A stretch of 64,000 nucleotides of DNA. Source: Methylacidiphilales bacterium. GTDB taxonomy: Bacteria > Verrucomicrobiota > Verrucomicrobiia > Methylacidiphilales > UBA1321. This document shows, one piece after another, positions 16,036 through 24,822 of the stretch. The notes beneath the pieces are model-generated. The model had not been told where the DNA came from and did not search any database. It saw nothing but the letters and a program-made list of their open reading frames with translations. The stretch lies in the NCBI GenBank assembly GCA_021272165.1, contig JAJSLK010000049.1, forward strand, positions 1-64,000. The letters run 5' to 3'. Every line of letters starts with the position of its first letter. The stretch's first letter is position 1. Both the position numbers and the translations under genes were made by a program.

Positions 16036-17130
16036 ATGACCGAATCCGAGGCCTATTTTGTTTTCAACCTGCTCCCGGGAATCGGGCCGGTGCGCGCCAA
16101 GCGGTTGCGGGAACGGTTTGGATCGCTGGATCGCGCCTTGCTGGCGCGTGGAGCCGATTTGCGGTCGGTGGAGGGGATCGGGCCGGAGCTGGTCCAGAAA
16201 ATCACCTCATGGGAAACGGAGACCGACGCGGCGAAGGAGCGGGCCTGGGCGGAGAAGCTGGGGCTGAATGTTGTCACTCCAGCCGATGCGGCGTATCCGC
16301 CGGGCCTGCGTGAAATTTACGACCCGCCACTGGTGCTTTATATCAAGGGCAGGATTCCCGAGACCTGGCCGCGCGGCGTGGCGGTGGTGGGCTCGCGCGA
16401 GACGACCCACTACGGCCTGGAGAATGCCAAGAAGCTCGGTTACCAGATCGCTTACGCGGGCGTGCCGGTGATTTCGGGCCTGGCGCGCGGGATCGACACG
16501 GCGGCCCATCTCGGCGCACTGGCGGCGAAGGGAGTCACTTGGGCGGTGCTCGGATGCGGGTTCGACAAAATGTATCCGCCGGAGAACGACGCCCTGGCGG
16601 CCAAGATCGTTGAATCGGGTGGCTGCCTGATCAGCGAGCTACCGTTGGGCACGTCGCCCGACAAAAGCACGTTTCCGATGCGGAACCGGCTGGTGAGCGG
16701 CCTGAGCTTCGGCGTCTTGGTGATCGAGGCGGGGCGGCAGAGTGGCGCGCTGATTACCGCGCGACAGGCGCTTGACCAGGGGCGCCAGGTTTTTGCCGTG
16801 CCGGGACGGATCGACAATCCGCAGGCGCAGGGTTGTCACCAGTTGATCCGCGACGGGGCCAAGCTGGTCGAGAGCGTGGAGGACATCCTGGGCGAGCTCG
16901 AATTTCTCATCCCGCGCGAAAGCGTGGTCACCCCGCGTCCGCCGCCGTCGAACCTGAGCGGCGACGAGGAGAAAGTCTACGCAGCCATCGAGCTGGACGA
17001 AACGCCGATCGATGCGATTACGCGCAAGACCGGCCTGCCTTCGGGAATGGTTTCGTCGGCGTTGCTCCGGCTCGAAATGAGAAAGCTGATCCGTCAGTTG
17101 CCGGGCAAGGTCTTCGTGCGAATTTCTTAA
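16036..17130 (+). CDS. dprA: DNA-processing protein DprA
   Basis: A 364-residue protein that loads RecA on incoming single-stranded DNA in natural transformation. An N-terminal HhH/SAM-like region (AYFVFNLLPGIGPVRAKRL; LRSVEGIGPELVQKI) precedes the Rossmann core (VAVVGSRETTHYGLENA; GVPVISGLARGIDTAAHLGAL; LGCGFDKMYPPEN; FPMRNRLVSGLS). A C-terminal winged helix follows (DAITRKTGLPSGMVSSALLRLEMRKLI). GGAG lies 7 bases before the ATG. Its end overlaps the convergent GYF_2 gene by 4 bp. In many bacteria dprA is followed by topA; here topB follows on the same strand, past the GYF_2 gene. Confidence 0.95.
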   Translation: MTESEAYFVFNLLPGIGPVRAKRLRERFGSLDRALLARGADLRSVEGIGPELVQKITSWETETDAAKERAWAEKLGLNVVTPADAAYPPGLREIYDPPLVLYIKGRIPETWPRGVAVVGSRETTHYGLENAKKLGYQIAYAGVPVISGLARGIDTAAHLGALAAKGVTWAVLGCGFDKMYPPENDALAAKIVESGGCLISELPLGTSPDKSTFPMRNRLVSGLSFGVLVIEAGRQSGALITARQALDQGRQVFAVPGRIDNPQAQGCHQLIRDGAKLVESVEDILGELEFLIPRESVVTPRPPPSNLSGDEEKVYAAIELDETPIDAITRKTGLPSGMVSSALLRLEMRKLIRQLPGKVFVRIS

Positions 17131-17717
17131 CGAAGAACACCTTTCCGGCAGAGGTGCCAGTTGTAGTAGAGCAGCAGCAAGTTGATGCCCCAGGTGATGA
17201 TCAGAGTGATGGTGCCTGTCGTGCCGACTACATGGAGCCAATCCTTCGCCGCGATATTGTAGATCAGGGAAAAAACCGCCAGCACTAGCGTCGCGGCATA
17301 AACATAGAGCGAGGCGCGCTTGAGCATGAAGAGGAGGACAGCCCAGACCAGGACCAGCAGCGTGTTGAGTATGCCGAGGCCATAGTCAAAAGCATTTTGG
17401 TTTTGGAAGAAATGCCGGTGGGTTTCGTCGGTCGGAATCGCTCCCGAGGCAAAGAGGGGCATCAGGGCGAAGGAAAGGAGCGCAAACGGCATGCAGGTGA
17501 AGAAGAGAAGGCAGATGATCCAGACTAATACCGGGCGCTTTTGCTGCGTGGTGGCCAGGTTGACGCCGGGCACCTGCTGAAGGGGAATCCAGTTGGGCAG
17601 GCCTTCATACCAGGCGTAATCGGTGAGAGCGGCCTGGCCGGAAGCCAGCATGGCTTGAATTTGGTTGAGAGAATAGGGTCCGAGTTGCTGGCCGTTCTTC
17701 GTCAGGTAAATGTTCAT
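17127..17717 (-). CDS. GYF_2 (DUF4339) domain membrane protein
   Basis: A 196-residue protein. Residues 1-50 form a GYF_2 domain (IYLTKNGQQLGPYSLNQIQA; WYEGLPNWIPL), a presumed peptide-recognition module. About four hydrophobic segments follow (VLVWIICLLFFTCMPFALLSF; GLGILNTLLVLVWAVLLFML; YAATLVLAVFSLIYNI; TITLIITWGINLLLLYY). The GYF_2 domain is probably cytoplasmic. A paralogue of similar design lies at 20551-21204, also convergent with a DNA-processing gene. Function unknown. Confidence 0.8.
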   Translation of the reverse strand: MNIYLTKNGQQLGPYSLNQIQAMLASGQAALTDYAWYEGLPNWIPLQQVPGVNLATTQQKRPVLVWIICLLFFTCMPFALLSFALMPLFASGAIPTDETHRHFFQNQNAFDYGLGILNTLLVLVWAVLLFMLKRASLYVYAATLVLAVFSLIYNIAAKDWLHVVGTTGTITLIITWGINLLLLYYNWHLCRKGVLR

Positions 17718-17969
17718 AAAATCGAGTTTCCTCCCGCTTTTGTGATAGAGCCTATCCGAAAGGGCGGAAAGGCAAATGGAGCCGGGATTTATGGTAAGAG
17801 TCCTAAAGAAGCGAAAAGATCATGCGCTAATAATCATTACAATTTGCAATCGTGTTTCAGAAAAACTGGGTTGCCATTGCGGGGCGCGTCTTCTAGGTTG
17901 CAGCGCTTGGAAACGGGCTGCTGGTGCGCCAGCCAATGGAAGTCAATTTCCATGACTTTATAAGTCGTT

Positions 17970-20561
17970 ATGTCTAAAGCTCTTATTATTGCGGAAAAAC
18001 CCAGCGTCGCCGGTGATATTGCCAAGGCGATTGGTGGATTCAAGAAAGTCGCCGAGGGTGACGAGTCGTTTTATGAAAGCGATTCTTATGTCCTGACCTC
18101 CGCGGTCGGACACCTGGTCGAGCTCTGCCTGCCCAACGAGCTCGACAAGAAAAAAGGCAAGTGGAGCTTCGCCAGCCTGCCGATCATTCCCGAGGAATTC
18201 GGCCTGAAGCCGATCGCCCGAAGCGAGGGGCGTTTGCGGTTGATCAAAAAATTGCTGAAGCGGACCGATGTGACGGGGCTGATCAATGCGTGCGACGCAG
18301 GCCGCGAAGGTGAACTGATTTTCCGGTACATCGTGAAGCTGGCCGGTTGCAAGAAGCCGATCGAGCGGCTTTGGCTGCAGTCGATGACGCCGGCATCGAT
18401 CCGGGACGGCTTTGCCCATTTGCGCCCCGGTTCAGAGCTGGAGCCGCTGGCCAGTGCTGCCGTCTGCCGGTCGGAGAGCGACTGGCTGGTGGGAATCAAC
18501 GGGACGCGCGCGCTGACAGCATTCAATTCGCGCAACGGTGGTTTTCAGCTCACGCCGGTGGGACGCGTGCAGACGCCGACGCTGGCCATCGTGGTTGAGC
18601 GCGACCAGAAGATCAAAAATTTTGTCGCGAAAAGCTATTGGGAAGTCCACGCGACGTTCGGCGCCAAGGCGGGCGATTATCCGGGCCGCTGGTTTAAGGA
18701 AGATTTCACGAAGAAAGACGACAACGCCGACGCCAAGGCAGAACGGCTCTGGACCGAGGCCGAGGCCCGGGCGCTGGAGGAAAAATGCCGCGGCAAGGAG
18801 GGCATCGTCTCGGAAGAGAAGAAGCCGTCCACACAGCTTTCGCCCCCGCTCTATGATTTGACCACGCTGCAGCGCGAGGCCAACAGCCGGCTCGGGCTTT
18901 CGGCGAAGCGGACGCTCCAGGTCGCGCAACGGCTCTATGAGCATCACAAGGTGCTGACTTATCCGCGTACTGATTCGCGCGCCCTGCCGGAAGATTACGT
19001 CGACACGGTCAAGCACGTGCTGCGGAACATGCAGGAAAGCCATCTCGGAACATTTGCCTCGAAGATTTTGCAGGAGGGTTGGGTGAAACCGACCAAGCGC
19101 GTGTTCAACAACGCGAAAGTGTCGGATCACTTCGCCATCACGCCCACGCTCGAATCGCCTGAGAAGCTCGATGACATCGAGCGGAAAGTCTACGACATGG
19201 TGGCGAAGCGTTTCCTTTCGGTGTTTTATCCGGCGGCGCAATTCGAGATCACCACGCGCATCACGCGCGTCGAGGGCGAGCCTTTCAAGACGGAGGGCAA
19301 AATCCTGATTTTCCCGGGCTGGCTCGAAATTTATGGCCGTGAGGAACAGGATGCGGACGAACAACCCGCGCTCGTGCCGGTCCAGGAAAACGAAAGCGTG
19401 AAAACGCAGGAAATCGAGGTGAAGGGCCTCGAGACGCGGCCCCCGGCCCGGTTCACGGAAGCGACGCTGCTGAGCGCGATGGAAGGCGCGGGCAAGCTGG
19501 TCGAGGACGAGGATTTGCGGGAGGCGATGGCGGCGAAGGGGCTTGGCACGCCGGCAACGCGCGCGGCGACGATCGAGGGGCTACTGGCCGAGGAATATCT
19601 GCGGCGCGAAGGGCGCGAGATCAGCTCGACGCCGAAGGCCTGGGCGTTGCTGGAATTGCTCCATGCCGTGGACATCCCCGCGCTGGCCTCGCCCGAGATG
19701 ACCGGCGAATGGGAATATAAATTGAAGCAGATGGAACGGGGCGAACTGGCGCGGAGCCGGTTCATGGAGGAAATCGTCGGCCTGACGCAGACCATTGTTG
19801 AGAAGGCGAAAAATTTCGAGGAATCGGGTTTCGAGCCGAAGCCGCTCGGGTTCAACGCGCCGAACGGGCAGCCGATGGTCGAGACGTTGCGCAATTACCA
19901 GGCCGCGGACGGTTCGGTGCAACTGCGCAAGGTCGTGGCGGGACGTCTGCTTGAGCCGTTCGAGGCGAAGGAGCTTCTGGAAAAGCGGCTGATCGGGCCG
20001 CTGCAGGGATTCCGGAGCCGGTTGGGACGGCCCTTTGCCGCGGCATTGAAATTGAACGACGCGAACGAGACCGAATTTGTCTTCGACAATGCGCCGGTTA
20101 ACGCCGATGGAACGAAGCTCGATCTGGAGACGCAGGAACCTCTTGGGAAATGTCCCATTTGCGGAGGCCGGATCTTCGAGACAATGATGGCGTACGCCTG
20201 CGAAAACACTTTCGGCGACACGCCAACCTGCAAGATGAAGGTCGGCAAGAAGATCCTGATGCAGGAGATCGACCGCACACAGCTCGAAAAACTTCTGATC
20301 GGGAAAAAGACCGATTTGCTGACGGGCTTCGTCTCGCAGCGGACACGGCGCAAGTTTTCGGCCTATCTCGTCATGGGCGCCGACGGCCGGACGACTTTTG
20401 AATTTGAGCCGCGCAAGGAAGGCGACAAGGGGAAGAAATCCTCGTTCAAGCGCAAGCCGGCCTTGGAAACCAAGGACATCATGGCCAATGGCCCCGCGGA
20501 TAAATCGCCGCTGCCGAAAAAAGTCCCGCGCAAACGGACGGGGGAAAAAACTAAGGAGTGA
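17970..20561 (+). CDS. topB: DNA topoisomerase III (type IA)
   Basis: An 863-residue type IA topoisomerase that relaxes or decatenates DNA through a 5'-phosphotyrosine link. The N-terminus ALIIAEKPSVAGDIA and INACDAGREGELIFRYI (Toprim acidic residues) are TopB-like, not TopA-like. The active-site tyrosine is in VLTYPRTDSRALPEDY (about residue 332). Later core motifs: PARFTEATLLSAME and KGLGTPATRAATIEGL. A C-terminal zinc-ribbon region (CPICGGRIF, MAYACENTF) is followed by a lysine-rich tail. It ends 11 bp inside the convergent GYF_2 gene. It may serve here in the position commonly held by topA next to dprA. Confidence 0.93.
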   Translation: MSKALIIAEKPSVAGDIAKAIGGFKKVAEGDESFYESDSYVLTSAVGHLVELCLPNELDKKKGKWSFASLPIIPEEFGLKPIARSEGRLRLIKKLLKRTDVTGLINACDAGREGELIFRYIVKLAGCKKPIERLWLQSMTPASIRDGFAHLRPGSELEPLASAAVCRSESDWLVGINGTRALTAFNSRNGGFQLTPVGRVQTPTLAIVVERDQKIKNFVAKSYWEVHATFGAKAGDYPGRWFKEDFTKKDDNADAKAERLWTEAEARALEEKCRGKEGIVSEEKKPSTQLSPPLYDLTTLQREANSRLGLSAKRTLQVAQRLYEHHKVLTYPRTDSRALPEDYVDTVKHVLRNMQESHLGTFASKILQEGWVKPTKRVFNNAKVSDHFAITPTLESPEKLDDIERKVYDMVAKRFLSVFYPAAQFEITTRITRVEGEPFKTEGKILIFPGWLEIYGREEQDADEQPALVPVQENESVKTQEIEVKGLETRPPARFTEATLLSAMEGAGKLVEDEDLREAMAAKGLGTPATRAATIEGLLAEEYLRREGREISSTPKAWALLELLHAVDIPALASPEMTGEWEYKLKQMERGELARSRFMEEIVGLTQTIVEKAKNFEESGFEPKPLGFNAPNGQPMVETLRNYQAADGSVQLRKVVAGRLLEPFEAKELLEKRLIGPLQGFRSRLGRPFAAALKLNDANETEFVFDNAPVNADGTKLDLETQEPLGKCPICGGRIFETMMAYACENTFGDTPTCKMKVGKKILMQEIDRTQLEKLLIGKKTDLLTGFVSQRTRRKFSAYLVMGADGRTTFEFEPRKEGDKGKKSSFKRKPALETKDIMANGPADKSPLPKKVPRKRTGEKTKE

Positions 20562-21204
20562 TATTCGGGGCGGCGTTGGTGCCCGAATCGGAATTGGTTG
20601 AGGGCGGTGGAGTGGCGTTGGGATTCGCGCTGTTGGTCGATTGGTCCGGACCGTTTGTTGCGGGGCCCAAGCTAATGCCCTGGGCCGAATTCAATTGTTC
20701 CCTGATTTGATCGAAAAGGGTGCCGTTCGGGCCATGGAACATGGTGATGAAGAATGCGATGATCGTGATATAAATCAGTTCCAGGACGAGGGTGACATAA
20801 CCCGCGGCCAAACCGACCAGGGCCACGCCGCGCCCTTCTGTGAAGGGATTTTTTTTGATTTCGGAGAGGGCGAGATGTCCCAGGATGATGGCAAGGACGG
20901 AGGCGATCAGGCCGAGGAAAACGAACGGTCCACAGAGCAGGGCGGGGCAACCGCTGAAAAAAGCGAGGATTCCGGAAATGAGCGCTCCAATCGCGAACCC
21001 GGAGGTGCGGATAGTAGAAGGGCTCGCCGCCACGACAGGAACGCCGGTGACGATGGGGCTTTGGTCGAGAGGCATCCAGCCGGGGGCACCCTGCCACCAG
21101 ACACTGTCCTGCGGTGAGATGGCTCCGGAAGCGAGCTGGGCCTTTATTTCGTCTTCCGAGAAGGGGCCGAGTTGCTGACCGTTGCGATGAACGTAGATTT
21201 GCAT
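20551..21204 (-). CDS. GYF_2 plus DUF4190-like membrane protein
   Basis: A 217-residue protein. The N-terminal GYF_2 domain (residues 1-50: IYVHRNGQQLGPFSEDEIKA; WWQGAPGWMPL) is followed by a DUF4190-like membrane module (FAIGALISGILAFFSGCPAL; SVLAIILGHLALSEIKKNP; GVALVGLAAGYVTLVLELI). It ends in a Pro/Asn/Ser/Thr-rich, low-complexity tail. DUF4190 modules with 'GHLAL.EIKK' are common in planctomycete and verrucomicrobial membrane proteins. It is convergent with topB, overlapping by 11 bp. Role unknown. Confidence 0.8.
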   Translation of the reverse strand: MQIYVHRNGQQLGPFSEDEIKAQLASGAISPQDSVWWQGAPGWMPLDQSPIVTGVPVVAASPSTIRTSGFAIGALISGILAFFSGCPALLCGPFVFLGLIASVLAIILGHLALSEIKKNPFTEGRGVALVGLAAGYVTLVLELIYITIIAFFITMFHGPNGTLFDQIREQLNSAQGISLGPATNGPDQSTNSANPNATPPPSTNSDSGTNAAPNITP

Positions 21205-21283
21205 GGGCGCGAGGCCGATGGGAAAGTAGATGCTGAATCCCAGCTTGGCGGTTGAAAGTCAATCGCTAACCTGAGCACGTCTC

Positions 21284-21883
21284 ATGAATTCCGATCCATT
21301 TGCCGCCTTTGGACTGGAGCCCGGGCCCATGGTGGACCTTGCGGCGCTGAAGGAACATTTCGCGCGTGCCACGGCGGCCTCGCACCCGGACAAATTCGCG
21401 CAGGCGGCTGAGGCGGAACGTGCCGAGGCCGAGGAGCGTTACGCGACCTTGAATCGCGCCTATCAGACACTGATCGATCCGGTGCAGCGGCTGCTGACCC
21501 TCTATGTCATGACGAACGGCGAAAAACCGCGCGATGTGCAGCGGATTCCGCCGGGCACAATGGATCTTTTTATCGAGGTGGGGCAGGCATGCCAGCAACT
21601 GGATCAATATCTTGAAAAGAGACGAAACATGACCGGGCGCCTGGAGCGGGCCACGCTGATGACGGAGGAACTGACGTTGCAGGACGTGCTGGTGCAATTG
21701 CGGATGAAGCTGGAGGCGCTGGGGGCAAAGCTTGATTACGATCTGGCCGCGCTTGATGACCGGTGGCGGGCGGGAGCGAAGGACCTGAGAGTTTTGGAGA
21801 CGCTTTACCGGAAGTATTCGTATTTGGCACGCTGGCGGCAGCAGCTCGAGGAACGGGAAGTCGCGCTAATGACGGAAGGTTAG
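21284..21883 (+). CDS. hscB: HscB-like J-domain co-chaperone
   Basis: A 199-residue protein. The N-terminal J domain (FAAFGLEPGPMVDLAALKEHF; ASHPDKF; YATLNRAYQTLIDPVQR) keeps the HPD tripeptide needed to stimulate an Hsp70. The C-terminal three-helix domain resembles the scaffold-binding half of HscB (MTEELTLQDVLVQL). HscB delivers the Fe-S scaffold IscU to HscA. No iscU, hscA or fdx lies nearby, so the assignment rests on domain layout. It is convergent with the HAD gene (4-bp overlap). Confidence 0.75.
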   Translation: MNSDPFAAFGLEPGPMVDLAALKEHFARATAASHPDKFAQAAEAERAEAEERYATLNRAYQTLIDPVQRLLTLYVMTNGEKPRDVQRIPPGTMDLFIEVGQACQQLDQYLEKRRNMTGRLERATLMTEELTLQDVLVQLRMKLEALGAKLDYDLAALDDRWRAGAKDLRVLETLYRKYSYLARWRQQLEEREVALMTEG

Positions 21884-22494
21884 TCGAGGCCCAGCAGTTC
21901 GTAACTGGCCAGAGCTTCGCGGAGATTGACGTCGGGCCGAAGATGGATGGTCTGCCAGCCGAGTTTGGAGGCGCCGAGAATGTTGTCTTCGATGTCGTCA
22001 ATGAAAAGGGCCTCGAGCGGATCGATTCCGCCGAGCGCGGTCAGCGCGGCATCGAAGATGGCGCGATCGGGCTTCATGATTTTGAGTTCATGCGAATAGA
22101 TGCGGACAGGGAAAAGGGAAAAGAACGAGTAGGCCGATTCGGCATGGATGATGTGCGCCTCATTGGTGTTGGAGATAATCGCGAGCGGATAGTGGCGTGA
22201 GAGGAGCGCGGCGAGGGCGATGTGCTCGGCGAGGGGAGTGAATATCTCCGAAAAAAGGCGGCGCAATTCTCTTGCAGTGCCGCGATAGCGGAGGACTTTT
22301 TTCAGGTGGGAAAAGAATTTGGCCGACGTGATGCCGCCCAGCTCGTAAGTGATCATCTGTTCGTCCTTAAGCAGAAGGGCCTTCATTTCGGCAGGCGTCA
22401 GGGGCGATTTTTCGGCGATGCGGACGAGCATCGTTTCCTTGTCGAAATCGAGCAGCACCTTGCCGAGATCGAAGCAGATGGCGCTGATTTTCAT
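21880..22494 (-). CDS. HAD-superfamily hydrolase (YihX-like)
   Basis: A 204-residue haloacid dehalogenase-like phosphatase. Motif I is SAICFDLGKVLLDFD (nucleophile Asp8; the second acidic position of DxDGT is replaced as in YihX-type members), motif II is LAIISNTNE, motif III KIMKPDRAIFDAAL and motif IV EALFIDDIEDNI. A helical cap lies between motifs I and II. YihX dephosphorylates alpha-glucose-1-phosphate in E. coli; substrate here is unproven. Confidence 0.82.
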   Translation of the reverse strand: MKISAICFDLGKVLLDFDKETMLVRIAEKSPLTPAEMKALLLKDEQMITYELGGITSAKFFSHLKKVLRYRGTARELRRLFSEIFTPLAEHIALAALLSRHYPLAIISNTNEAHIIHAESAYSFFSLFPVRIYSHELKIMKPDRAIFDAALTALGGIDPLEALFIDDIEDNILGASKLGWQTIHLRPDVNLREALASYELLGLD

Positions 22495-22596
22495 GAAGAA
22501 GGTTTGACGGAATTTACGGAATGACAGAATTCGGATTCAGGCGGATATTTTCTTTGAACAATGATGTTAATTTCCTCATTCCATCACGGTTTGGTT

Positions 22597-23202
22597 CTAC
22601 AATTCGCGGCGGCCGGAAAGCGCATAACCGAGCGTGACGCTATCGGCGTATTCGAGTCCGCCGCCGGCGGGCAGGCCCATGGCGAGGCGAGAAACTTTTA
22701 CGCCGGCTTTCTTGAGGATCGGCGCGAGATAAAGCGCGGTGGTTTCGCCCTCGGCATCGGCAGCCAGGGCCAGGACGGCCTCCTGGGGCGGGGCCTCGGC
22801 CAGGCGCTGCTCCATCTTTGCGATGGAAAGGTCTTCCGGCCCGATTTTGTCCAGGGGCGAGAGGCGGCCGCCGAGAACATGATAGAGGCCGCGGAAGAAG
22901 TTCGATTTTTCCAGTTTGATCACGTCGCTGGGCTGCTCGACCACGCACCAGAGCGAGGAATCGCGTTGCGGACTGGAGCAGATCGAGCAGAGCGAATCGG
23001 CTCCCTGGGCGTAGAAGCCGCAATGGCGGCAGGGATGGATTTCGGTGCGGGCCTTCGTAACCGCCGCGGCGAGGCGCTCGCTGACGGCGGCATCCGCCTG
23101 GAGAAGGAAGAGGGCGTGACGCTCCGCGCTACGCGGCCCGACGGAGGGAAGCTGGCGAAGGGCTTCGACGAGCTCGGTAAAGGCCGGAGGGTAGTCGGTC
23201 AT
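22597..23202 (-). CDS. recR: Recombination mediator RecR
   Basis: A 201-residue protein acting with RecO (and RecF) to load RecA on gapped DNA. In order: an HhH-like start (ALRQLPSVGPRSAERHALFLL), a four-cysteine zinc finger (CRHCGFYAQGADSLCSIC), a Toprim domain (LWCVVEQPSDVIKLEKSN; RGLYHVLGGRLSPLDKI; LALAADAEGETTALYL) and the C-terminal Walker B-like region (SRLAMGLPAGGGLEYADSVTL). Its first ~12 codons are repeated in diverged form at 23380-23415, beyond a REP-like element. Confidence 0.97.
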   Translation of the reverse strand: MTDYPPAFTELVEALRQLPSVGPRSAERHALFLLQADAAVSERLAAAVTKARTEIHPCRHCGFYAQGADSLCSICSSPQRDSSLWCVVEQPSDVIKLEKSNFFRGLYHVLGGRLSPLDKIGPEDLSIAKMEQRLAEAPPQEAVLALAADAEGETTALYLAPILKKAGVKVSRLAMGLPAGGGLEYADSVTLGYALSGRREL

Positions 23203-23217
23203 GATAATTTAAAATGA

Positions 23218-23322
23218 GTCATCCTGAGCTTGTCGAAGGATCTCTGACTATTCCCTTGAGCGGAGCCGACTGAAAAAATAGTTAGAGGTCCTTCGACTTC
23301 GCTGCGCTTCGCTCAGGATGAC
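23218..23322. repeat. Long REP-like inverted repeat upstream of recR
   Basis: GTCATCCTGAGC (23218-23229) pairs perfectly with GCTCAGGATGAC (23311-23322); inner parts (TGTCGAAGGA ... TCCTTCGACT) extend the stem, giving a ~105-nt hairpin. It begins 16 bp upstream of the recR ATG, so it lies in the recR leader or promoter region. Same family as 5794-5824 and 14149-14248. Confidence 0.75.
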
Positions 23323-23379
23323 AGGCTTTTTTATGGAATCGCTTACGCGACGGGAGCCGAGTCCGCCCCATGCGGGGGT

Positions 23380-23415
23380 GACGAGTTCATTGAAGGCCGG
23401 AGGATATTCGGTCAT
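23380..23415 (-). repeat. Diverged duplicate of the recR 5' end
   Basis: Read on the minus strand this encodes MTEYPPAFNELV, against MTDYPPAFTELV for recR; about 30 of 36 bases match and most differences are synonymous. Similarity ends where the next codons begin. A local duplication of the recR start, now separated from recR by the REP-like element, is the simplest reading. Confidence 0.7.
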
Positions 23416-23436
23416 GGAAGGGGCTCGAAATTACAT

Positions 23437-23775
23437 CTAGTTCCAGTTTATCCGAACGTAGATGATCAAAGTTGAGAGGGTGATAAACGCGGCGCAGAGC
23501 CCGGCTAGCAACCGCGAGCTTACAGCCCATGCATAGGATGCTGCGAAGACATAACCCGTTAAGGACAGGCAGGCCCAAAGGGTGAGCATGGTTTCAGAGG
23601 CCGCATGGTGTTGCCAATAATAATTTCCGCTGATCGGTCCGGGGTAAAATCCTACAAAGGGAATGAGCAATGAGAGCCAGTAATGGGTCTGTGTTAAATA
23701 GATCGCGCAGCTCGGTGTTGAACAGAGGAGAAGTGGGCCAAAAATCAGCGCGGGGATTTTCCAGTTGAGCGTCAT
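23437..23775 (-). CDS. Small membrane protein, unknown
   Basis: A 112-residue protein with about three or four hydrophobic segments (IPALIFGPLLLCSTPSCAIYL; YWLSLLIPFVGFYPG; TMLTLWACLSLTGYVFAASYA; LLAGLCAAFITLSTLIIYV). No recognised domain. Its start lies 2 bp from the frr stop on the same strand, so it is probably translated from the frr transcript. Confidence 0.6.
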   Translation of the reverse strand: MTLNWKIPALIFGPLLLCSTPSCAIYLTQTHYWLSLLIPFVGFYPGPISGNYYWQHHAASETMLTLWACLSLTGYVFAASYAWAVSSRLLAGLCAAFITLSTLIIYVRINWN

Positions 23776-23777
23776 CT

Positions 23778-24338
23778 TTAGACCTTCAGCAACTCGGCTT
23801 CCTTGCTCGTCAGGCCCTTTTCGATTTCCGCGACATACTGGTCGGTGAGCTTCTGGATTTCCTTCTCGGCATCGGCGAGCTGGTCCTCGGTGATTTCTCC
23901 GGCCTTCTGGATTTTCTTGGCTTCGTCGATGGCGTGGCGGCGGCTGGCGCGAACGCTGACGCGGCCTTCCTCGGCAATCTTGCGCACGGCCTTGACGAGG
24001 TCCTGGCGGCGTTCCTCGGAAAGGGGCGGGATGGGCAGGCGGATGAGCTTGCCGTCGACCAGCGGGGTGATGCCGAGTTTCGATTCCTCGATCGCCTTGC
24101 GGATCGGATCGACCGTCGTGGCGTCCCAGGGCTGGATGAGGATGAGGCGTGAATCGGGGGTGGTGACGGCGGCGAGTTCCTTGAGGCGCATGTGGGTGCC
24201 GTAGGACTCGACCATGAGATTGGTGACGAGATCGGGAGAGGCTTTGCCGGTGCGGATGCCGGCGAATTCAGTCTGAATCACTTCCGTGCTTTTCAGCATT
24301 TTTTCTTCCACATCGAGGAGAATGTCATCAAGGGCCAT
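23778..24338 (-). CDS. frr: Ribosome recycling factor
   Basis: A 186-residue protein that splits post-termination ribosomes with EF-G. Start ATG 24338 (MALDDILLDVEEKM) matches the family's ~185 residues; a GTG 18 bases upstream would add a non-homologous hexapeptide. Family blocks: EFAGIRTGKASPDLV, PDSRLILIQPWD, PIRKAIEESKLGITP, RLPIPPLSEERRQDLVK and RRHAIDEAKK. pyrH and tsf, frequent partners, are not adjacent; the upstream genes are a thioesterase and ppk2. Confidence 0.96.
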   Translation of the reverse strand: MALDDILLDVEEKMLKSTEVIQTEFAGIRTGKASPDLVTNLMVESYGTHMRLKELAAVTTPDSRLILIQPWDATTVDPIRKAIEESKLGITPLVDGKLIRLPIPPLSEERRQDLVKAVRKIAEEGRVSVRASRRHAIDEAKKIQKAGEITEDQLADAEKEIQKLTDQYVAEIEKGLTSKEAELLKV

Positions 24339-24369
24339 GCTGGTAGTCAACGCCACTTGGGCGCTCGGG

Positions 24370-24822
24370 TCAAGGGGCGATGAGTTGTGGATAGGCGTCG
24401 CGCCAGGCCTTCGGCACGCGCTGGGGACGGCCGCCGGGAAGCTGCACCGTGACCATGGTCTGGAGGCAACGTATGAAGACGATTTTTGGCGCGGACGCGT
24501 TGGCGATTTCGAATTCGATCAGGAACCGCACTTTTTCCATCCGGGCCAATTTGGCGGTGATGAGGAGATGATCGCCGAGTCGCGCCGGTTTCAGGTAATC
24601 GATCTCCGTCCGGGAGACGACCGGAACCAGGCCGGTGCGGCCCATTTCCTCCAGCGACCAGCCGAGGGTGGCGGCGAGTTGCGAGCGGGCGATCTCCACC
24701 ATGCGGAGGTAGGCGATATTGTGGACCACGCCGCCGGCGTCGGTGTCGAAGTAATAGACTTCAAGCGGGACGGTGAGGCGGGGCTCCGCGGGAAGGGCAG
24801 GCGGCGAGGGGGAAGAACTCAT
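24370..24822 (-). CDS. Acyl-CoA thioesterase, YbgC/4HBT family
   Basis: A 150-residue hot-dog-fold thioesterase. Catalytic-region motif: LEVYYFDTDAGGVVHNIAYLRM, with the Asp of the 4-hydroxybenzoyl-CoA thioesterase family; a second block, VSRTEIDYLKPARLGDHLLI, is also typical. The ATG at 24822 overlaps the ppk2 stop (ATGA), fixing the start. Substrate is unknown; YbgC-type members often act on acyl-CoA in envelope or phospholipid metabolism. Confidence 0.85.
   Translation of the reverse strand: MSSSPSPPALPAEPRLTVPLEVYYFDTDAGGVVHNIAYLRMVEIARSQLAATLGWSLEEMGRTGLVPVVSRTEIDYLKPARLGDHLLITAKLARMEKVRFLIEFEIANASAPKIVFIRCLQTMVTVQLPGGRPQRVPKAWRDAYPQLIAP

Noticed and set aside
17970-20561. Assignment as topoisomerase I (topA)
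   Set aside because: The N-terminus (IIAEKPSVA) and ACDAGREGE Toprim motif are TopB/topoisomerase III-like, although the position after dprA is typical of topA.
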